64,000 nt of DNA, taken from contig NC_090140.1 in assembly GCF_017916325.1 (NCBI RefSeq), positions 175,001-239,000 on the forward strand, read 5' to 3'. A program made the translations under genes and the position numbers. Shown in pieces: positions 1 through 10,037 of this stretch. The notes under the pieces were generated by a model. The model was not told the origin of the DNA. It did no database searches and worked only from the letters and a program-made list of their open reading frames with translations. Numbering within the stretch: the first letter of the stretch is position 1; each line of letters begins with the position of its first letter. The DNA is from Leishmania martiniquensis (taxonomy: Eukaryota > Euglenozoa > Kinetoplastea > Trypanosomatida > Trypanosomatidae).

Positions 1-596
1 TGCCGCCCCCTCTCTCCTTGTCCTTCCCTGCCAACTGCCCGACTTCTCTGCAAATACGCGTTGTCTCTCTCTCTCTCTCCTCTCTTTGGGCGCTCTTGTG
101 TGTGCGTGGGTGTGCTGATACGCTCCACATCTTCCTGCAGACATCACGCCTATCGCCCACTCTTATCGTCCGCACACCTTGCTCCACGCTATCGCCTTAC
201 CACTACGCAGCCCATCATCGGCTCCGCGAGTCTGCCCTCACTCTGTCGAAGTTGCCGTACGCAGGCAAGGGAAAGAAAGAGAGTCAGCGCTCCTCCCCCT
301 TCCTCCGGAGGTGGACACGGTGTCCTCAGAGGAAGTGCGCGGAAGGCTCTCCGCTTTATATCCCCTCGCCCCATCTTTCAGAGCAGGAGACACGACGACG
401 CGCACGTGGGCCTGTAGCGCCCCTCTCTGCCCGTGTGTGTGTGTGTGTGTGTTCTCGCCATTTCCTTTCTTCTTGTACAGCCACTCGAAGGCACTGCAAG
501 TAAGCGGCCCTGGTAACTCTTCGTAGCACCTGTAGCGGCAGTAGCAGCAGCATTAGGCCTCTTCCCCCCTCTTCCCCGCTCTCGCAGAGTTCCGGC
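1..596 (+). other. Intergenic region upstream of the enoyl reductase gene
   Basis: No supported gene. The stretch holds CT-rich runs near 61-85, a (GT)n run near 433-452 and a polypyrimidine-AG signal ending at 480. Short frames on both strands are low-complexity and resemble nothing known. It reads as the 3'UTR of an upstream gene followed by the 5'UTR of the gene at 597. Confidence 0.7.
461..480 (+). promoter_or_regulatory. Candidate spliced-leader acceptor (polypyrimidine + AG) for the gene at 597
   Basis: A T/C-rich run ends in TACAG at 480. No ATG lies between this AG and the ATG at 597. Position and composition match trypanosomatid trans-splice acceptors; the exact AG used is inferred. 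Confidence 0.55.
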
Positions 597-1619
597 ATGT
601 CGAAGGTGTCCTCCGCTGGCTGGCGCTACGCCCGCTGCGGCCCCCTTAGTCAGGTGCTCGTGTACGAGAAATTTGACATCATCCCTGGCAAAGATGAAGC
701 GGTAGTGCAGATGATGATGGCACCCCTGCATCGGGTCGACGCCGCCGTCATCAACGGCACGGCACTCGGCCGCAAGCGCGTGAACATGCCGTCCTTTTCC
801 CGAATAGGTGGCTGCGAAGGTGTGGGTAAAGTCGTGCGTGCCCCGGCAACTGCTGCCACGGCGTCTTCGCCGGTGAAAGAGGGCGATACCGTGTGGGTGG
901 CGCCGCTGCATGGGACGTGGGCGACGACGATCGCAGTGCCTGTGTCGCAGCTGCACAAGATCCATGCGAATCAAGTGCAGCTGGCGGTAACGGCGTCCAA
1001 CTTTCTCATAGCCCAGCAGCTATTGGACGGCTACTCTCGGCTGCGCAAGGGCGACATCGTCATTCAGAACGGTGGCAGCAGCCTAACCTCTCTGGCGGTT
1101 TCGGCGTTGGCGAGGTCGTACGGGGTGACGATGCTGACGGCCGCCACGCCGGGGAATCGCTTCGCGGCTGCAAAGCAGCGGCACGCCAAGTTTGACTCCG
1201 ACGTCTTTGAATACAACGGGGCCGGGACGCGCGCAATGCAGGCCGCCGTCGGCGTCCGCGGCGCAGCTCTCTACCTGAACGGCGTCGGTGGCCGCCACTT
1301 TGACTCCCTCCTGCAGTGCACAGGACCGCTGGCGCACGTCGTCACGTACGGCGCGCAGAACGGCGCTGGCCTCTTCGTCTCCGGCTCCAGCCTCATCTAC
1401 AACGAGGTCACCATGGCCGGCTTGTTCGCCCCGACGTACCTGAGCGCCCTGTCCTACGAAGAGCGGCAGACAAAGCTAGATTTTGTACTGAAGGCCATCC
1501 AAGAGGCTGGAGTCGTGTACCCGATGGTGACGGCGCCGTCATTGGAGGCGCTGCCGGATGTCTGGGACGACGTGTACATCAAAGGCGGACTCAAGGCAAT
1601 CGTGAAGATCGGAGCCTGA
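597..1619 (+). CDS. Mitochondrial trans-2-enoyl-CoA/ACP reductase-like (MDR superfamily, MECR/ETR type)
   Basis: This 340-aa protein of the medium-chain dehydrogenase/reductase superfamily resembles MECR/Etr1, the NADPH enoyl reductase of mitochondrial type II fatty-acid synthesis. The N-terminal catalytic fold contains GGCEGVGKVV (about 74-83), matching the GGNEGV segment of MECR, then GDTVWV and a GTW motif. The nucleotide-binding part has GDIVIQNGGSS (about 153-163), the counterpart of the GDSVIQN motif, followed by LNGVGG and VTYGAQNG as in MECR. No catalytic-zinc Cys/His pattern is seen, which fits the zinc-free enoyl reductase branch. The length is close to human MECR without its presequence. 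The start is the first ATG after the acceptor at 480. Mitochondrial location is inferred from family, since the N-terminus is only weakly presequence-like. A generic quinone oxidoreductase is the main alternative. Confidence 0.88.
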   Translation: MSKVSSAGWRYARCGPLSQVLVYEKFDIIPGKDEAVVQMMMAPLHRVDAAVINGTALGRKRVNMPSFSRIGGCEGVGKVVRAPATAATASSPVKEGDTVWVAPLHGTWATTIAVPVSQLHKIHANQVQLAVTASNFLIAQQLLDGYSRLRKGDIVIQNGGSSLTSLAVSALARSYGVTMLTAATPGNRFAAAKQRHAKFDSDVFEYNGAGTRAMQAAVGVRGAALYLNGVGGRHFDSLLQCTGPLAHVVTYGAQNGAGLFVSGSSLIYNEVTMAGLFAPTYLSALSYEERQTKLDFVLKAIQEAGVVYPMVTAPSLEALPDVWDDVYIKGGLKAIVKIGA

Positions 1620-2487
1620 GCACGCCGCTGTCACCATCGGGAGGAGGGGGGTCTTTGCATACCTCGGTTCGACGGTCGCCCGTGACGGAGGCGCAGCTTC
1701 GTGGTGGGCGATGATGCCGCTGATGTGCTCTCCTGGCTGGTGGTGGTGGGGCGGATCAGAGATGCAGCTCGGCGCACATGGGAGAGCGGGATATAGGTGC
1801 ATCACACTATTTGTGTGCATGTGTGCGTGCTGGCAAGCGCTTCTTATACCCTCGCTGCGCCGCCCTTGAACCTCACCAGAAGTATGCACATGTGTGTGTG
1901 TGCCCATCAGAGCTCTGCAGAAGAACGGAGGTGCGCATTCGCAGCGTGTACCACAGCGGTGGGCACTGCGATGGCGCGGGATGGGGAGGGGGAGAGGGGG
2001 GGAAGAGGAGGAGACGGGGCGGCCTCGGCTTGCCCCATCCCACACCCTTTCCCAGAGTCCGTGGCGTGTATTCCCTCCCCCCCTCTCTCTCTGTTGCCCT
2101 CTCCATCGGTCTTTACTGCATTTCTGTCTCCCTCTCCCGCTGTACTCGCGCATGCACGCGTGCCAACGTCGTAAAGGCTTACTGGCCGCTTGGGGGGCGT
2201 GCGCGTGCGCGTGTCGTCGCAGTCATTCGCTCTCTCTCCGCTTCGCTCGTGTCCCTCCCTGCCCTGACCTGTTTTTTTTTTGTTGTTGTTGTCCTCTCCT
2301 CTCGTCGTCATAGATCAGGGACAAGCCGCCTCAACATCCGGTTGGCGGCAACGCGACTCGCCCATTCACCACCACCACCCCATCTCGCTTTCGCGCACGC
2401 ACGTATATATATATATAACCAACATCACATCCCTCTCTCACGTTGAACCTCCTACCCCCCCCCCACACACACACCCACACACACCTC
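1620..2487 (+). other. Intergenic region between the enoyl reductase and the coiled-coil giant
   Basis: About 870 nt of UTR-like sequence. It holds GT runs, a G-rich block at about 1978-2010 that could form a G-quadruplex, CT-rich runs at 2070-2130, a T10/TTG repeat tract at 2271-2292 and an AT dinucleotide run near 2404-2417. No ORF with recognisable protein character was seen. Confidence 0.7.
2271..2313 (+). promoter_or_regulatory. Candidate spliced-leader acceptor for the gene at 2488
   Basis: A long T-run followed by CT-rich sequence ends in CATAG at 2313. There is no ATG between here and the ATG at 2488, which supports that start over more upstream non-ATG extensions. Confidence 0.6.
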
Positions 2488-5400
2488 ATGGAACCAAGAT
2501 TGGGGCTACGCAACACCCCGCCTCTGCGTCTCTCGGCACAGTATTCGGCGGGGCTGTCATCATCGTTTGCCGCTGAGCCTCGAGTATCGCCGGGTGTGTC
2601 CATCGTCCCTAAACAGGGCCTGAAGGTCGCCTTCGAGATGTCGCCACTACCACGATCGCTGTCCTCCTCCTCCTCGCTACGACTGCTGCAGGAGATCGAT
2701 GAAACGCGTAAGCTCCTGCGCACCTTTCGCTCACTGAAGGAGCGCGGAGCGCGCCGCGAGGAGCTGGCAGACCTTCACAGCCGTGTTACGGCCCTCAAGG
2801 AGGCGCAGCAGTGGCGGCAGCCGCGTGATGCCGGCACATGCAGAGAGCTGGCGCGCCCCGTTGCTAATGCCGTCTCCGTAGACACTGCAGCAGCCGCATC
2901 AACCGCGACAACACAATCCTCCTTTGCGCACTCACCCGCTGCCTCGTCGTCGTCCTCGTCGTACGCGCGCCGCTTGCCAGACATCGCCCTCCACGAGCGA
3001 CCGAACGGCCAGTCTGTGGAATGGAGCAACGGTGTGCGTCAGCCTCAGCCGCAGAAACAGCAGGGAGCTATAGAAGCGCACGCTGCGCACCGTGATGGAC
3101 AAATACATGAAGGCAGGCATCATCGTCGTCCTCATCTCCATCATACTCACCTGGGCCCGGCAGCGTCGTCATCCATCTCGACAGGCCCACCTGCCGTCGT
3201 GGCCCAAGCCTCGACGTCAGTGCACAGCAGCGCTGGTAACGCCGTCAGCAGCAGCAGCAACGCTGGCACGCGCAGCGCAGCTGCACTGCAGCCGAATGGG
3301 GCGTTGTCAGTGGCTGACCCTCTCGTGCACCTCAAATCGATTGCGTTCGCCGTTGCACTCGCGGAGGCGCACACGCGACGCGAGATCGCACACCGGTGGG
3401 AGCGGCGGTGGCTGCGACACTGGGCAAGCTTCAAGGAAGAGCGCATCGCCATAGCCCTGCGTCCGCCCGCCACACCGATGGCTGCACTCGTACGTCCTCA
3501 GCCGCAGCCGGAGAGGTGGGCTGAGGCGTTTCCAATGGCACTACCTCGTGAGCGGCAGCAGTGGCAGCAGTCTACGTCGTCCGCAACGACAGCCGCGGAG
3601 GTGAGCAGAGCTGCGGCCGTCACCATAGCTCACACCATCGGAGCTTCGGCTGCACCAGTGCTAGGCTGGAGTACTGGAGAGGCTCCCACGGCGACAACGG
3701 GCGGCCCCGTGGCCAAAGGCCCTCACCAGGGATCATCGCCCTCGGACGGTCGCCGCGGCGGCGTCGAGTCGAGAGAGGTCGCTGAATTACACCAGGAGGA
3801 GCTCCCCTACGTGAAGGATCCCTCTGCTGCAGAGGATGCGGTAGTGTGGGCAGGCCCTCTTCCACCACCGCACCAGCAGCAGCCGGCCACTTCAGTCATC
3901 AAGCGATACGCAGATGCGAGCCCGTGCGCTGCGGTGAATGTTGCCGCTGCTGAGGAGGCAGCATCCTCACGCAAGGCAGCTGCTCCTGCCTTGTCGACTT
4001 GGTTGGCCGAGGCACAAGCTGCTGCTGCTGCTGCCGTGAGGAGCATCGAGAGCGACGAAGCTGCCGCGCGCGCAGCGACCGAAAGCACAGCGGCAGAGGT
4101 TTGGAGTCGCTTAGCGCTGGCTGAAAGCGCGGCGCGTCGCAGAGCTGAGATGGCGTGGAAAGCCGCTCGGTCTCTCGTGGCGGCTGAAACAAGGATTCGT
4201 GTCGCCCTCGAGGGCGACGAAGCTCGCTCGAGAGCTTCACACGTGGAAGCGGAGCGGTATGCTGCCGAACGCGCTGCCCTCGCGGCAGCGGAGGCGGCCG
4301 CTCGGCGAAGAGCAGAGGAGGAACGAGCGCGTCAGGAGGCGCAGCGGCAAGCTGAAGCAGACGCCGAAACCGCGGAGCGGCGTTCCATAGAACAGCAGTG
4401 GCAGGCAGCCATCCGTCTCGCCAAGTCACTGCTGAGCGAGTGGGTTCGAAATGCTGTTGCGACGACTTCACAGTTGGCTCGGTCGAAAGGCATGTCTACA
4501 CCTGCGCGGTCGCCGCGCGATGAACCATCGGTGGAAAACGCTCAAGTGAAGGAGGCCGCGGGCGCGCAGGCTCGTGCGCGTGAGCAGCAGCAAGCAGTAG
4601 AAGGGTGCATGGCGGCATGCGCTGCAGCCACAGATGCTGTGCTGGGCGAGTGGACCCACGCGGCAGCGGCAGAGGCGGTCAGACAGAGAAGAGCGGAAGA
4701 AGGGGCCACAGCTCGAGCGGAGGCGGTGGCGCAGGAGAGGGCAGCTGCGCGCGCACACGTCCTTTGCGCTGAAGAGAAGGGCAGAGCTGCACTATCGACT
4801 TCGGAAGAGGAAGCGTGGCAGCAGCAGCAGCAGCGGCAGCGGCAAGCAGCCGATGTTGAAGTGATGCGTCTCGCGGTTCGTGAAGCCCAGGAAGAGGCCC
4901 GCCGCGGCACTGAGCGGGCGGAAGCGGCAGCCCGCCTGCAAGTAGAGATGGATGCGGTCGATGAAGCAGTGCGCCTCAAGGCCCTCGAGGAGGCCGCACG
5001 TTTGCAGGCAGAGCGCAGGGCAGATGCTGCGCGTGATCTGCTGGCACGCGAGGCGGCGGCAGCGGCATTGACAGCGACGCTCTGCTCCGCCGTTAGTGAG
5101 CTCTCAAAGTATCTCCTCGACAGCTGCCTTGCGGAAGCAGCACAAGAGACACAAAAAGAAGAAGTGGCCGCTGTGTCAGCGGCGCGGGATAGAGCAGCTG
5201 TGGAAGAGCTGCAGATGAAGTGTCTCGAGACGGCTCAAGACGAAAAAGCGCTCGCGCGAGACGAAGTGCGCAGCGCCGCGCTTGAGGAGCTGGATCGACT
5301 GCGCGGTAGCGAAGCAACCGCAGCGACCTGCAAGCGTGTGGACGTCGAGTCTGTGGCGGCCACAGAGGAGAGGGAGCGCCAGCAGCAGCAGCAGACGTGT

Positions 5401-8400
5401 CGAAAGGCCGCTGCCGAATGCCTTCAGCTTTCAGAGTGGTGCGACACTCTGCTGCTTCACATCTTGCACGACGCCGCCTCAGCAGCGGTGTCGGTGGCCG
5501 AGCGCACGACGACTGTCGCGAACGAATTTTCTCTTGAAGCGCCACCGCCGGCTGCTTTGCCGGGAGAGGAAGTGCGCGAAGCGCGTATGTTCATGAAGGA
5601 CGGCCAACAGCAGCAGCGCCATCCCACGTCTAACCGCGAGCCCACGGACGGCCCCGGTGTTCTCACAGAAAAAACGCGCGTAGACAGCGTCGACAGTCCT
5701 GACGAGGCTCATGTAGACGCAGCAGCGCAGAAACCCGTGGCCGCCACAGCGTCACCGCCCCTTTCGCCGTCGTCCTCCTCCGGCCCCTCGTCCTTTTTTA
5801 TGGGCTCCGCCTCTGCGGATGCGACGCCGGGCACCGTTGTCACGGACGCGGTGAAAGCCCGCACAGACGAGTGTGCGCGGCTGCCGTCGCCCGCTGCTTT
5901 TGCGCGCCTCGTCGACGGCCTCCTCTCTCATGTCGTTCACGACGCGGCCATGGAGGCGCAGGCAGCGGCTCACGTCAGCGAGGCCATCACAAATCAAATG
6001 GACGCGGCGCAGAGGCCTCGGGCGCTCCACGTACCCCTGCTGGGCGGCTCGGACGCGTCTCTCGCGTCCATTGATAGTGGCGGCTCTTGCTCGAGCTCGG
6101 TGCGCTCCCCGCCCCAGGCCCTGCAGCTGAGGCCGCTGATGCTTCCACTTGCCGTCGTGGCCGGTGCCGGTGCAGCAGACGGCCATGTGCCACAAGTGCC
6201 ATACGCGGGCGGCGGGCCTCACGACTCCGCAGAAGTTGTCGTCGCTGAAAAGATCGGCACTGTCACGTGGCCCCCAGCTGCGGTCTCAGAGATGGACAGC
6301 CGCGCTCTGCAGCGGCCCATCGTCTCACCCCTGTTGATGTCGTCAGTGGACGTCACCACTGCGAACGCCGCCGCCATTTCGACCGCTTCCGCAGCAGGGG
6401 GGAAAGAGAGGGGCTGTGCCACCGGCGCCACCACCGCAGCGTCGTCGCCGCTGCACTGCTTCTCCACGGCATCTTCGGTCGACGATGATGACGCGGCCTG
6501 CTGCTCTTTCACCGCCCCTGAGGCACCACTGCCGCTCCACCTCGAGCAGCACAGCATTTTGTCTCCGCTGCTCTCTCAGCCGTACGGCAACGGCGGCGGC
6601 GTTGACGACGAAAGCGGCGGCGCGTGGACTCCTGCCGGCAGCGGCGAAGGCAATGGGGAAGCTGCAACAGGCACCGCGCTGGCAGATGTGCCCTCCTCAT
6701 CGTACAACAGGGAACCGAGGCAACAGCCTCACGCCACCGCCGTGGCGGACAACCGCGGCGCCACCTCCGGCGCCGATGGAAGGCTGTCTGCGGTAGTGAT
6801 GGCGGGCAGTGGCGCGATGGGTGGGATCACAGATGACCTGCGCGCTTTTCAATTGGACGCGCCCTCGCCGTCATTCGCCGAAGTCAAGCCGCGTGCAGAG
6901 GTCGGTATCGCTGCCGCGCACACAAATTCAGTAGACGCGGCGGCGGCGGTGGCCGCCTCGCTTGTAGACTACATGGTTCACGAGGCCGCTCTCCTTGCTG
7001 TCTCTCGGCAAGAGTCGGTAGCGGCGAACGCCGACAGCGATCGAAAGGGGGCTCGCGATGGCGTCCAGGCGGGCCACGCAGCAGCGGCGCCACCGTCTCC
7101 CTTCTCAAGCGCTGAAGGCCATGAGCAAAACACCGCGAACGGGACGCTCAGCTACCACGGAAGCAGCGCATCTACAAGCTGCCGCGTGCTCTCGCCTGCT
7201 CGGGCCGGGGATGACGAGGCAGACGCAGAGAAGAGTGTCAGCGCCGCGGAGAGCGGCCCTGAGTGCACGAGTGCCGACGCCAGTGAGGCGGCTCTGCGGG
7301 TCTCTCGCTTGTCGCCGCCGGCCGCAGCCGCCGTGGCAGCCGAAAGCATCACTGGCGCGCATTCGCCGCTCGCGAGCCTGTCGACCCTGGTCTCCGCCGT
7401 AGCGGCACCCAGCCACTTTGTGGCTCACCTGCGGCAGCAAGAGGCGGAGAGGAAGGCAGTGGCGCATCAGCAAAACCGCTACCTCACCAGCCGCGAACTA
7501 GCGCTCGTCGCCGCGCGCTACTTGGCGTCGGAGACGGCCGCGGCGCACGTGATGGCGATAGGCCCTACCGCCACGCTGTCGGCTCGCCCCGTGGCACTCG
7601 TTCTGTCTGTGGGGCTCGTGCGTGCTGCCACACTGGAGAATAGGCGCGCGCGCCGCCGCATAGAGGAGGCGGGGAAGGGCGGCGCGCGCAGCGCTGGCGG
7701 CGGTGGCACGAGGAGTGGAGGTGTGTTCGCGGAGGCGACGGGGTCGCCGAAGTCGGCCCAAGGCAGTGGCGCTGCCTCACCGATGAGCGGCTACGGCGGC
7801 GGTGATCACCGGTTCCCAACGTCGGCCACCGGCAAGACAGGCACGGCGAGGGACAATGGCGGCATCGATTTTCCGCTGAGGTCACCAAGCACGCGCCGCC
7901 GCGGCGACGGTTTTGGCCCGATTGGGCCTGCCACCCCGGGCGCTGCAGGAGGCGCCGGGCGAGGGAACGGTGGCGTTGCATGCTCGCCATACGCCGCCGT
8001 CGCGCCCGCGCCCACCTCCTCCTCCATCGAGGGCGAGGATGGCAAGGAAACGGACATGAGTGTGGGTCACATGAGTCAGGGACTCCTCTCTCCGTCATTG
8101 CAGGCGTCGCCGCCATGTGGGTCCGCCTCGAAGCCGCTGGCCCGCGGTGACGTGAAGGGCGTGCCGGCATCGAATTCAACACAGCAGCAGGCTGGGGCGC
8201 GCGACAAGTTACCCGCGGACTGGGCCGCCGCGCTGCGCGGCGTGGCCGAGAGGATCGCGCGCGACTTCATGGACTACGCCTCCCGCTGCGTACTACTCGG
8301 CCAGGGTGAGGGGCAATCTAGCCAAGATAGCCTGCGCACTGCGCGGCGCATCCACAGCGATGCGCTGGCACATATCGATGTCCAGGCGCTCTTCACGCAG

Positions 8401-8832
8401 GAGCTGCAGCTCCGCGATGTGGCGCGTCTGGCCTACTACTATGTCGAGCTGGCGACCAACGGGCCACGTGACCGGGTCGATCCGCACTGCGCCCCGGCCG
8501 CGCTTGGCGAGCACAACATCTTTGGGCGACGCAGCAGAGGCAATGCGGAGGGTAACGAGGATGGCCCCAGCCTCAGCCACCCCGACGCCACCCCGGCGCG
8601 GCTCCCGTTCCCCTCCCACATTTCCCACCAGCGCTCGCGCAGCAGCCGCGGCGGCAGTCTCCTCTCTGCCGCCGCGGCAATTCACGTGCGCCGTGCCGGG
8701 CTGCTGCAGCTGGTGCTGGAGCAGTGCGTGTCGAATGTGCTGCATGACCTGGTCGGGGACACCGTGGGATGGCTTTGGACAGCCTACCTGCAAGCGGCGC
8801 CGCCTGGGGCAATAGCGGACGGAAGGCCATAG
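2488..8832 (+). CDS. Giant Ala/Glu-rich coiled-coil protein with recurring HDAA-type helical motif
   Basis: A conserved-hypothetical-type protein of about 2,114 aa. I do not recognise its family. Residues about 50-95 form a short charged helix (IDETRKLLRTFRSLKERG). A long Ala/Arg/Glu/Gln coiled coil runs from about 500 to 1000, with Q-runs from CAG codons. Within and after it a degenerate motif recurs, with a hydrophobic helix ending in HDAA or similar: LLLHILHDAASAAV (near residue 994), LLSHVVHDAAMEA (near 1151), LVDYMVHEAALLAV (near 1498) and CVSNVLHDLVGDTVG (near 2086). Weaker copies include LLSEWV and VLGEWTHAAAAEAV. The copies are separated by Ser/Pro/Ala-rich linkers. No transmembrane segment or enzyme motif is visible. 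The composition suggests a cytoskeletal or flagellar scaffold, but this is inference. ATG 2488 is the first ATG after the acceptor; an ATG at 2638 is an alternative. Confidence 0.85.
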   Translation: MEPRLGLRNTPPLRLSAQYSAGLSSSFAAEPRVSPGVSIVPKQGLKVAFEMSPLPRSLSSSSSLRLLQEIDETRKLLRTFRSLKERGARREELADLHSRVTALKEAQQWRQPRDAGTCRELARPVANAVSVDTAAAASTATTQSSFAHSPAASSSSSSYARRLPDIALHERPNGQSVEWSNGVRQPQPQKQQGAIEAHAAHRDGQIHEGRHHRRPHLHHTHLGPAASSSISTGPPAVVAQASTSVHSSAGNAVSSSSNAGTRSAAALQPNGALSVADPLVHLKSIAFAVALAEAHTRREIAHRWERRWLRHWASFKEERIAIALRPPATPMAALVRPQPQPERWAEAFPMALPRERQQWQQSTSSATTAAEVSRAAAVTIAHTIGASAAPVLGWSTGEAPTATTGGPVAKGPHQGSSPSDGRRGGVESREVAELHQEELPYVKDPSAAEDAVVWAGPLPPPHQQQPATSVIKRYADASPCAAVNVAAAEEAASSRKAAAPALSTWLAEAQAAAAAAVRSIESDEAAARAATESTAAEVWSRLALAESAARRRAEMAWKAARSLVAAETRIRVALEGDEARSRASHVEAERYAAERAALAAAEAAARRRAEEERARQEAQRQAEADAETAERRSIEQQWQAAIRLAKSLLSEWVRNAVATTSQLARSKGMSTPARSPRDEPSVENAQVKEAAGAQARAREQQQAVEGCMAACAAATDAVLGEWTHAAAAEAVRQRRAEEGATARAEAVAQERAAARAHVLCAEEKGRAALSTSEEEAWQQQQQRQRQAADVEVMRLAVREAQEEARRGTERAEAAARLQVEMDAVDEAVRLKALEEAARLQAERRADAARDLLAREAAAAALTATLCSAVSELSKYLLDSCLAEAAQETQKEEVAAVSAARDRAAVEELQMKCLETAQDEKALARDEVRSAALEELDRLRGSEATAATCKRVDVESVAATEERERQQQQQTCRKAAAECLQLSEWCDTLLLHILHDAASAAVSVAERTTTVANEFSLEAPPPAALPGEEVREARMFMKDGQQQQRHPTSNREPTDGPGVLTEKTRVDSVDSPDEAHVDAAAQKPVAATASPPLSPSSSSGPSSFFMGSASADATPGTVVTDAVKARTDECARLPSPAAFARLVDGLLSHVVHDAAMEAQAAAHVSEAITNQMDAAQRPRALHVPLLGGSDASLASIDSGGSCSSSVRSPPQALQLRPLMLPLAVVAGAGAADGHVPQVPYAGGGPHDSAEVVVAEKIGTVTWPPAAVSEMDSRALQRPIVSPLLMSSVDVTTANAAAISTASAAGGKERGCATGATTAASSPLHCFSTASSVDDDDAACCSFTAPEAPLPLHLEQHSILSPLLSQPYGNGGGVDDESGGAWTPAGSGEGNGEAATGTALADVPSSSYNREPRQQPHATAVADNRGATSGADGRLSAVVMAGSGAMGGITDDLRAFQLDAPSPSFAEVKPRAEVGIAAAHTNSVDAAAAVAASLVDYMVHEAALLAVSRQESVAANADSDRKGARDGVQAGHAAAAPPSPFSSAEGHEQNTANGTLSYHGSSASTSCRVLSPARAGDDEADAEKSVSAAESGPECTSADASEAALRVSRLSPPAAAAVAAESITGAHSPLASLSTLVSAVAAPSHFVAHLRQQEAERKAVAHQQNRYLTSRELALVAARYLASETAAAHVMAIGPTATLSARPVALVLSVGLVRAATLENRRARRRIEEAGKGGARSAGGGGTRSGGVFAEATGSPKSAQGSGAASPMSGYGGGDHRFPTSATGKTGTARDNGGIDFPLRSPSTRRRGDGFGPIGPATPGAAGGAGRGNGGVACSPYAAVAPAPTSSSIEGEDGKETDMSVGHMSQGLLSPSLQASPPCGSASKPLARGDVKGVPASNSTQQQAGARDKLPADWAAALRGVAERIARDFMDYASRCVLLGQGEGQSSQDSLRTARRIHSDALAHIDVQALFTQELQLRDVARLAYYYVELATNGPRDRVDPHCAPAALGEHNIFGRRSRGNAEGNEDGPSLSHPDATPARLPFPSHISHQRSRSSRGGSLLSAAAAIHVRRAGLLQLVLEQCVSNVLHDLVGDTVGWLWTAYLQAAPPGAIADGRP

Positions 8833-9480
8833 CATTACCTTTTCGTCGCCCCCCTCCCCTCCCCTCCCCAGTGGCATACGCATACACTCGCCCGTCTCTC
8901 CATTCCGGGCCATCAAAACTGCGCGCATCGCAGCCCCCCTCCCCCTCCCCCCTCTTTGCCCTCTCTGAGTACATTTTGTTATCGCTAATGGAATCGAAAG
9001 CAACAGGCGCGGCCAGGACAGGGAAAGCAGCGTCGTATGAGCGGGAGGGGAGGGGTGCTGATGCCTTCTGACTGCTCCCCTCCTCCTCCTCCTCCCCTTG
9101 CTAGGCACGTCATGAGGACGCATGCAGGCACTGGCACTCATGCACACCCTCGTCCCGGCATCGCAGGTGAGCTCATACGTTGCTGACGTACACAGCACTC
9201 TTCTCCCGCTGTGTGAAGAACAAATTATCATGGCACCTCCTCCATCCCCATCCCTCACCCCTCCCTCTTCCTTCCACACACACACTCACGCACGCACGCC
9301 TCCTCTGCTACCTCGGCCATCACGCGTGCGCTGTCCCCCTTCCCATCGCATCCCTTTTCACTCTTGGCGAGCGCGCACATACCTGAGGAGACGCGCCGTG
9401 GGTCATCAGCAGAAATACGCGCACGCAGCCGGGGAGATTGTCACGGCTTCCCGCCCCTCCTCTGCTGTGGAGAGTCCAGA
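8833..9480 (+). other. Intergenic region before the (L)Sm protein gene
   Basis: About 650 nt, CT-rich with (CA)n. It contains C/T-rich blocks at 8847-8870 and 8934-8962, and a polypyrimidine stretch at 9228-9364 leading to AG at 9371. No gene is visible. Confidence 0.65.
9329..9371 (+). promoter_or_regulatory. Candidate spliced-leader acceptor for the (L)Sm gene
   Basis: A pyrimidine-rich run at about 9329-9364 is followed by the first AG at 9370-9371. No ATG occurs between it and the ATG at 9481. Confidence 0.45.
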
Positions 9481-9894
9481 ATGGAGTCCACCGCTGCACC
9501 TTATGCAGGCGTAGACCCCAGTAACAGCGCCACGAGAGAGCCGGGCGCTGGCACCAGCTCAAGCGGTGCCCCGACGGATCCGTTCAAGTATCTCGCACAG
9601 CACATCCACAAGCGCATTGCCATCTCTCTCCTGCCAGTCGACGATGACGATGACGGCGCAGTGGTAAGTGGCACCTTGCTCAGTGTCGATGACCTCTGCA
9701 ACGTGATGGTGCAGCACTGGTCGAGCACGGACGCGATACAGCTCGACGGCAGCGCTGGCAATGGTCGGCAACAACAACAACAGCAGCAGCCTCGCAAACG
9801 CTCTCGCCTCGACGCCGTCGCGGGCGCCGACGTAGAGAGCGTGCGGCTCATCCGCGGCTCCCAGATTGTCTCACTCGCTCTCCTGCCGGCGTGA
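9481..9894 (+). CDS. Sm-like (LSm/Sm-fold) protein
   Basis: A 137-aa Sm-fold protein, expected to join a heteroheptameric ring in U-snRNP or mRNA-decay complexes. After a roughly 30-aa polar N-terminal extension, DPFKYLAQHIHKRIAISLL provides the N-terminal helix and first strand. VVSGTLLSVDDLCNVMV is the Sm1 motif, with the expected Gly, Asp and Asn. VRLIRGSQIVSLAL is the Sm2 motif with its Arg-Gly. Between them is a roughly 45-aa loop carrying a Q-run and a basic RKRSR patch, longer than in typical LSm proteins. The GTLxSVD...N and IRGS...LPA pattern is closest to LSm2 in my memory, but other LSm or kinetoplastid-specific Sm variants cannot be excluded. ATG 9481 is the first ATG after the acceptor; an upstream extension uses no ATG. 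Confidence 0.82.
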   Translation: MESTAAPYAGVDPSNSATREPGAGTSSSGAPTDPFKYLAQHIHKRIAISLLPVDDDDDGAVVSGTLLSVDDLCNVMVQHWSSTDAIQLDGSAGNGRQQQQQQQPRKRSRLDAVAGADVESVRLIRGSQIVSLALLPA

Positions 9895-10004
9895 GGCGGT
9901 GTGCGAGGGAGCGCACAGCTCGAGTGCTGTGCGTGTGTCAGTGGGCTCCTAACATGCGCCTCCCGCTCCTCACTCGTATTGGGCGGCGCCCCATGCCTCA
10001 AAGG

Positions 10005-10037
10005 GCAGCGACCGTCTCTAGGAGAGACGGTCGCTGC
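10005..10037 (+). repeat. Perfect short hairpin in the (L)Sm 3'UTR
   Basis: Arms GCAGCGACCGTCTCT (10005-10019) and its exact reverse complement (10023-10037) are separated by the 3-nt loop AGG. It lies about 110 nt downstream of the stop. A 3'UTR regulatory or RNA-binding role is possible; a bacterial-type terminator role is not expected in this organism. Confidence 0.75.

Noticed and set aside
433..452. (GT)n and (CA)n runs throughout as possible CRISPR or satellite arrays
   Set aside because: They are simple dinucleotide microsatellites, typical of Leishmania UTRs, with no repeat-spacer pattern.
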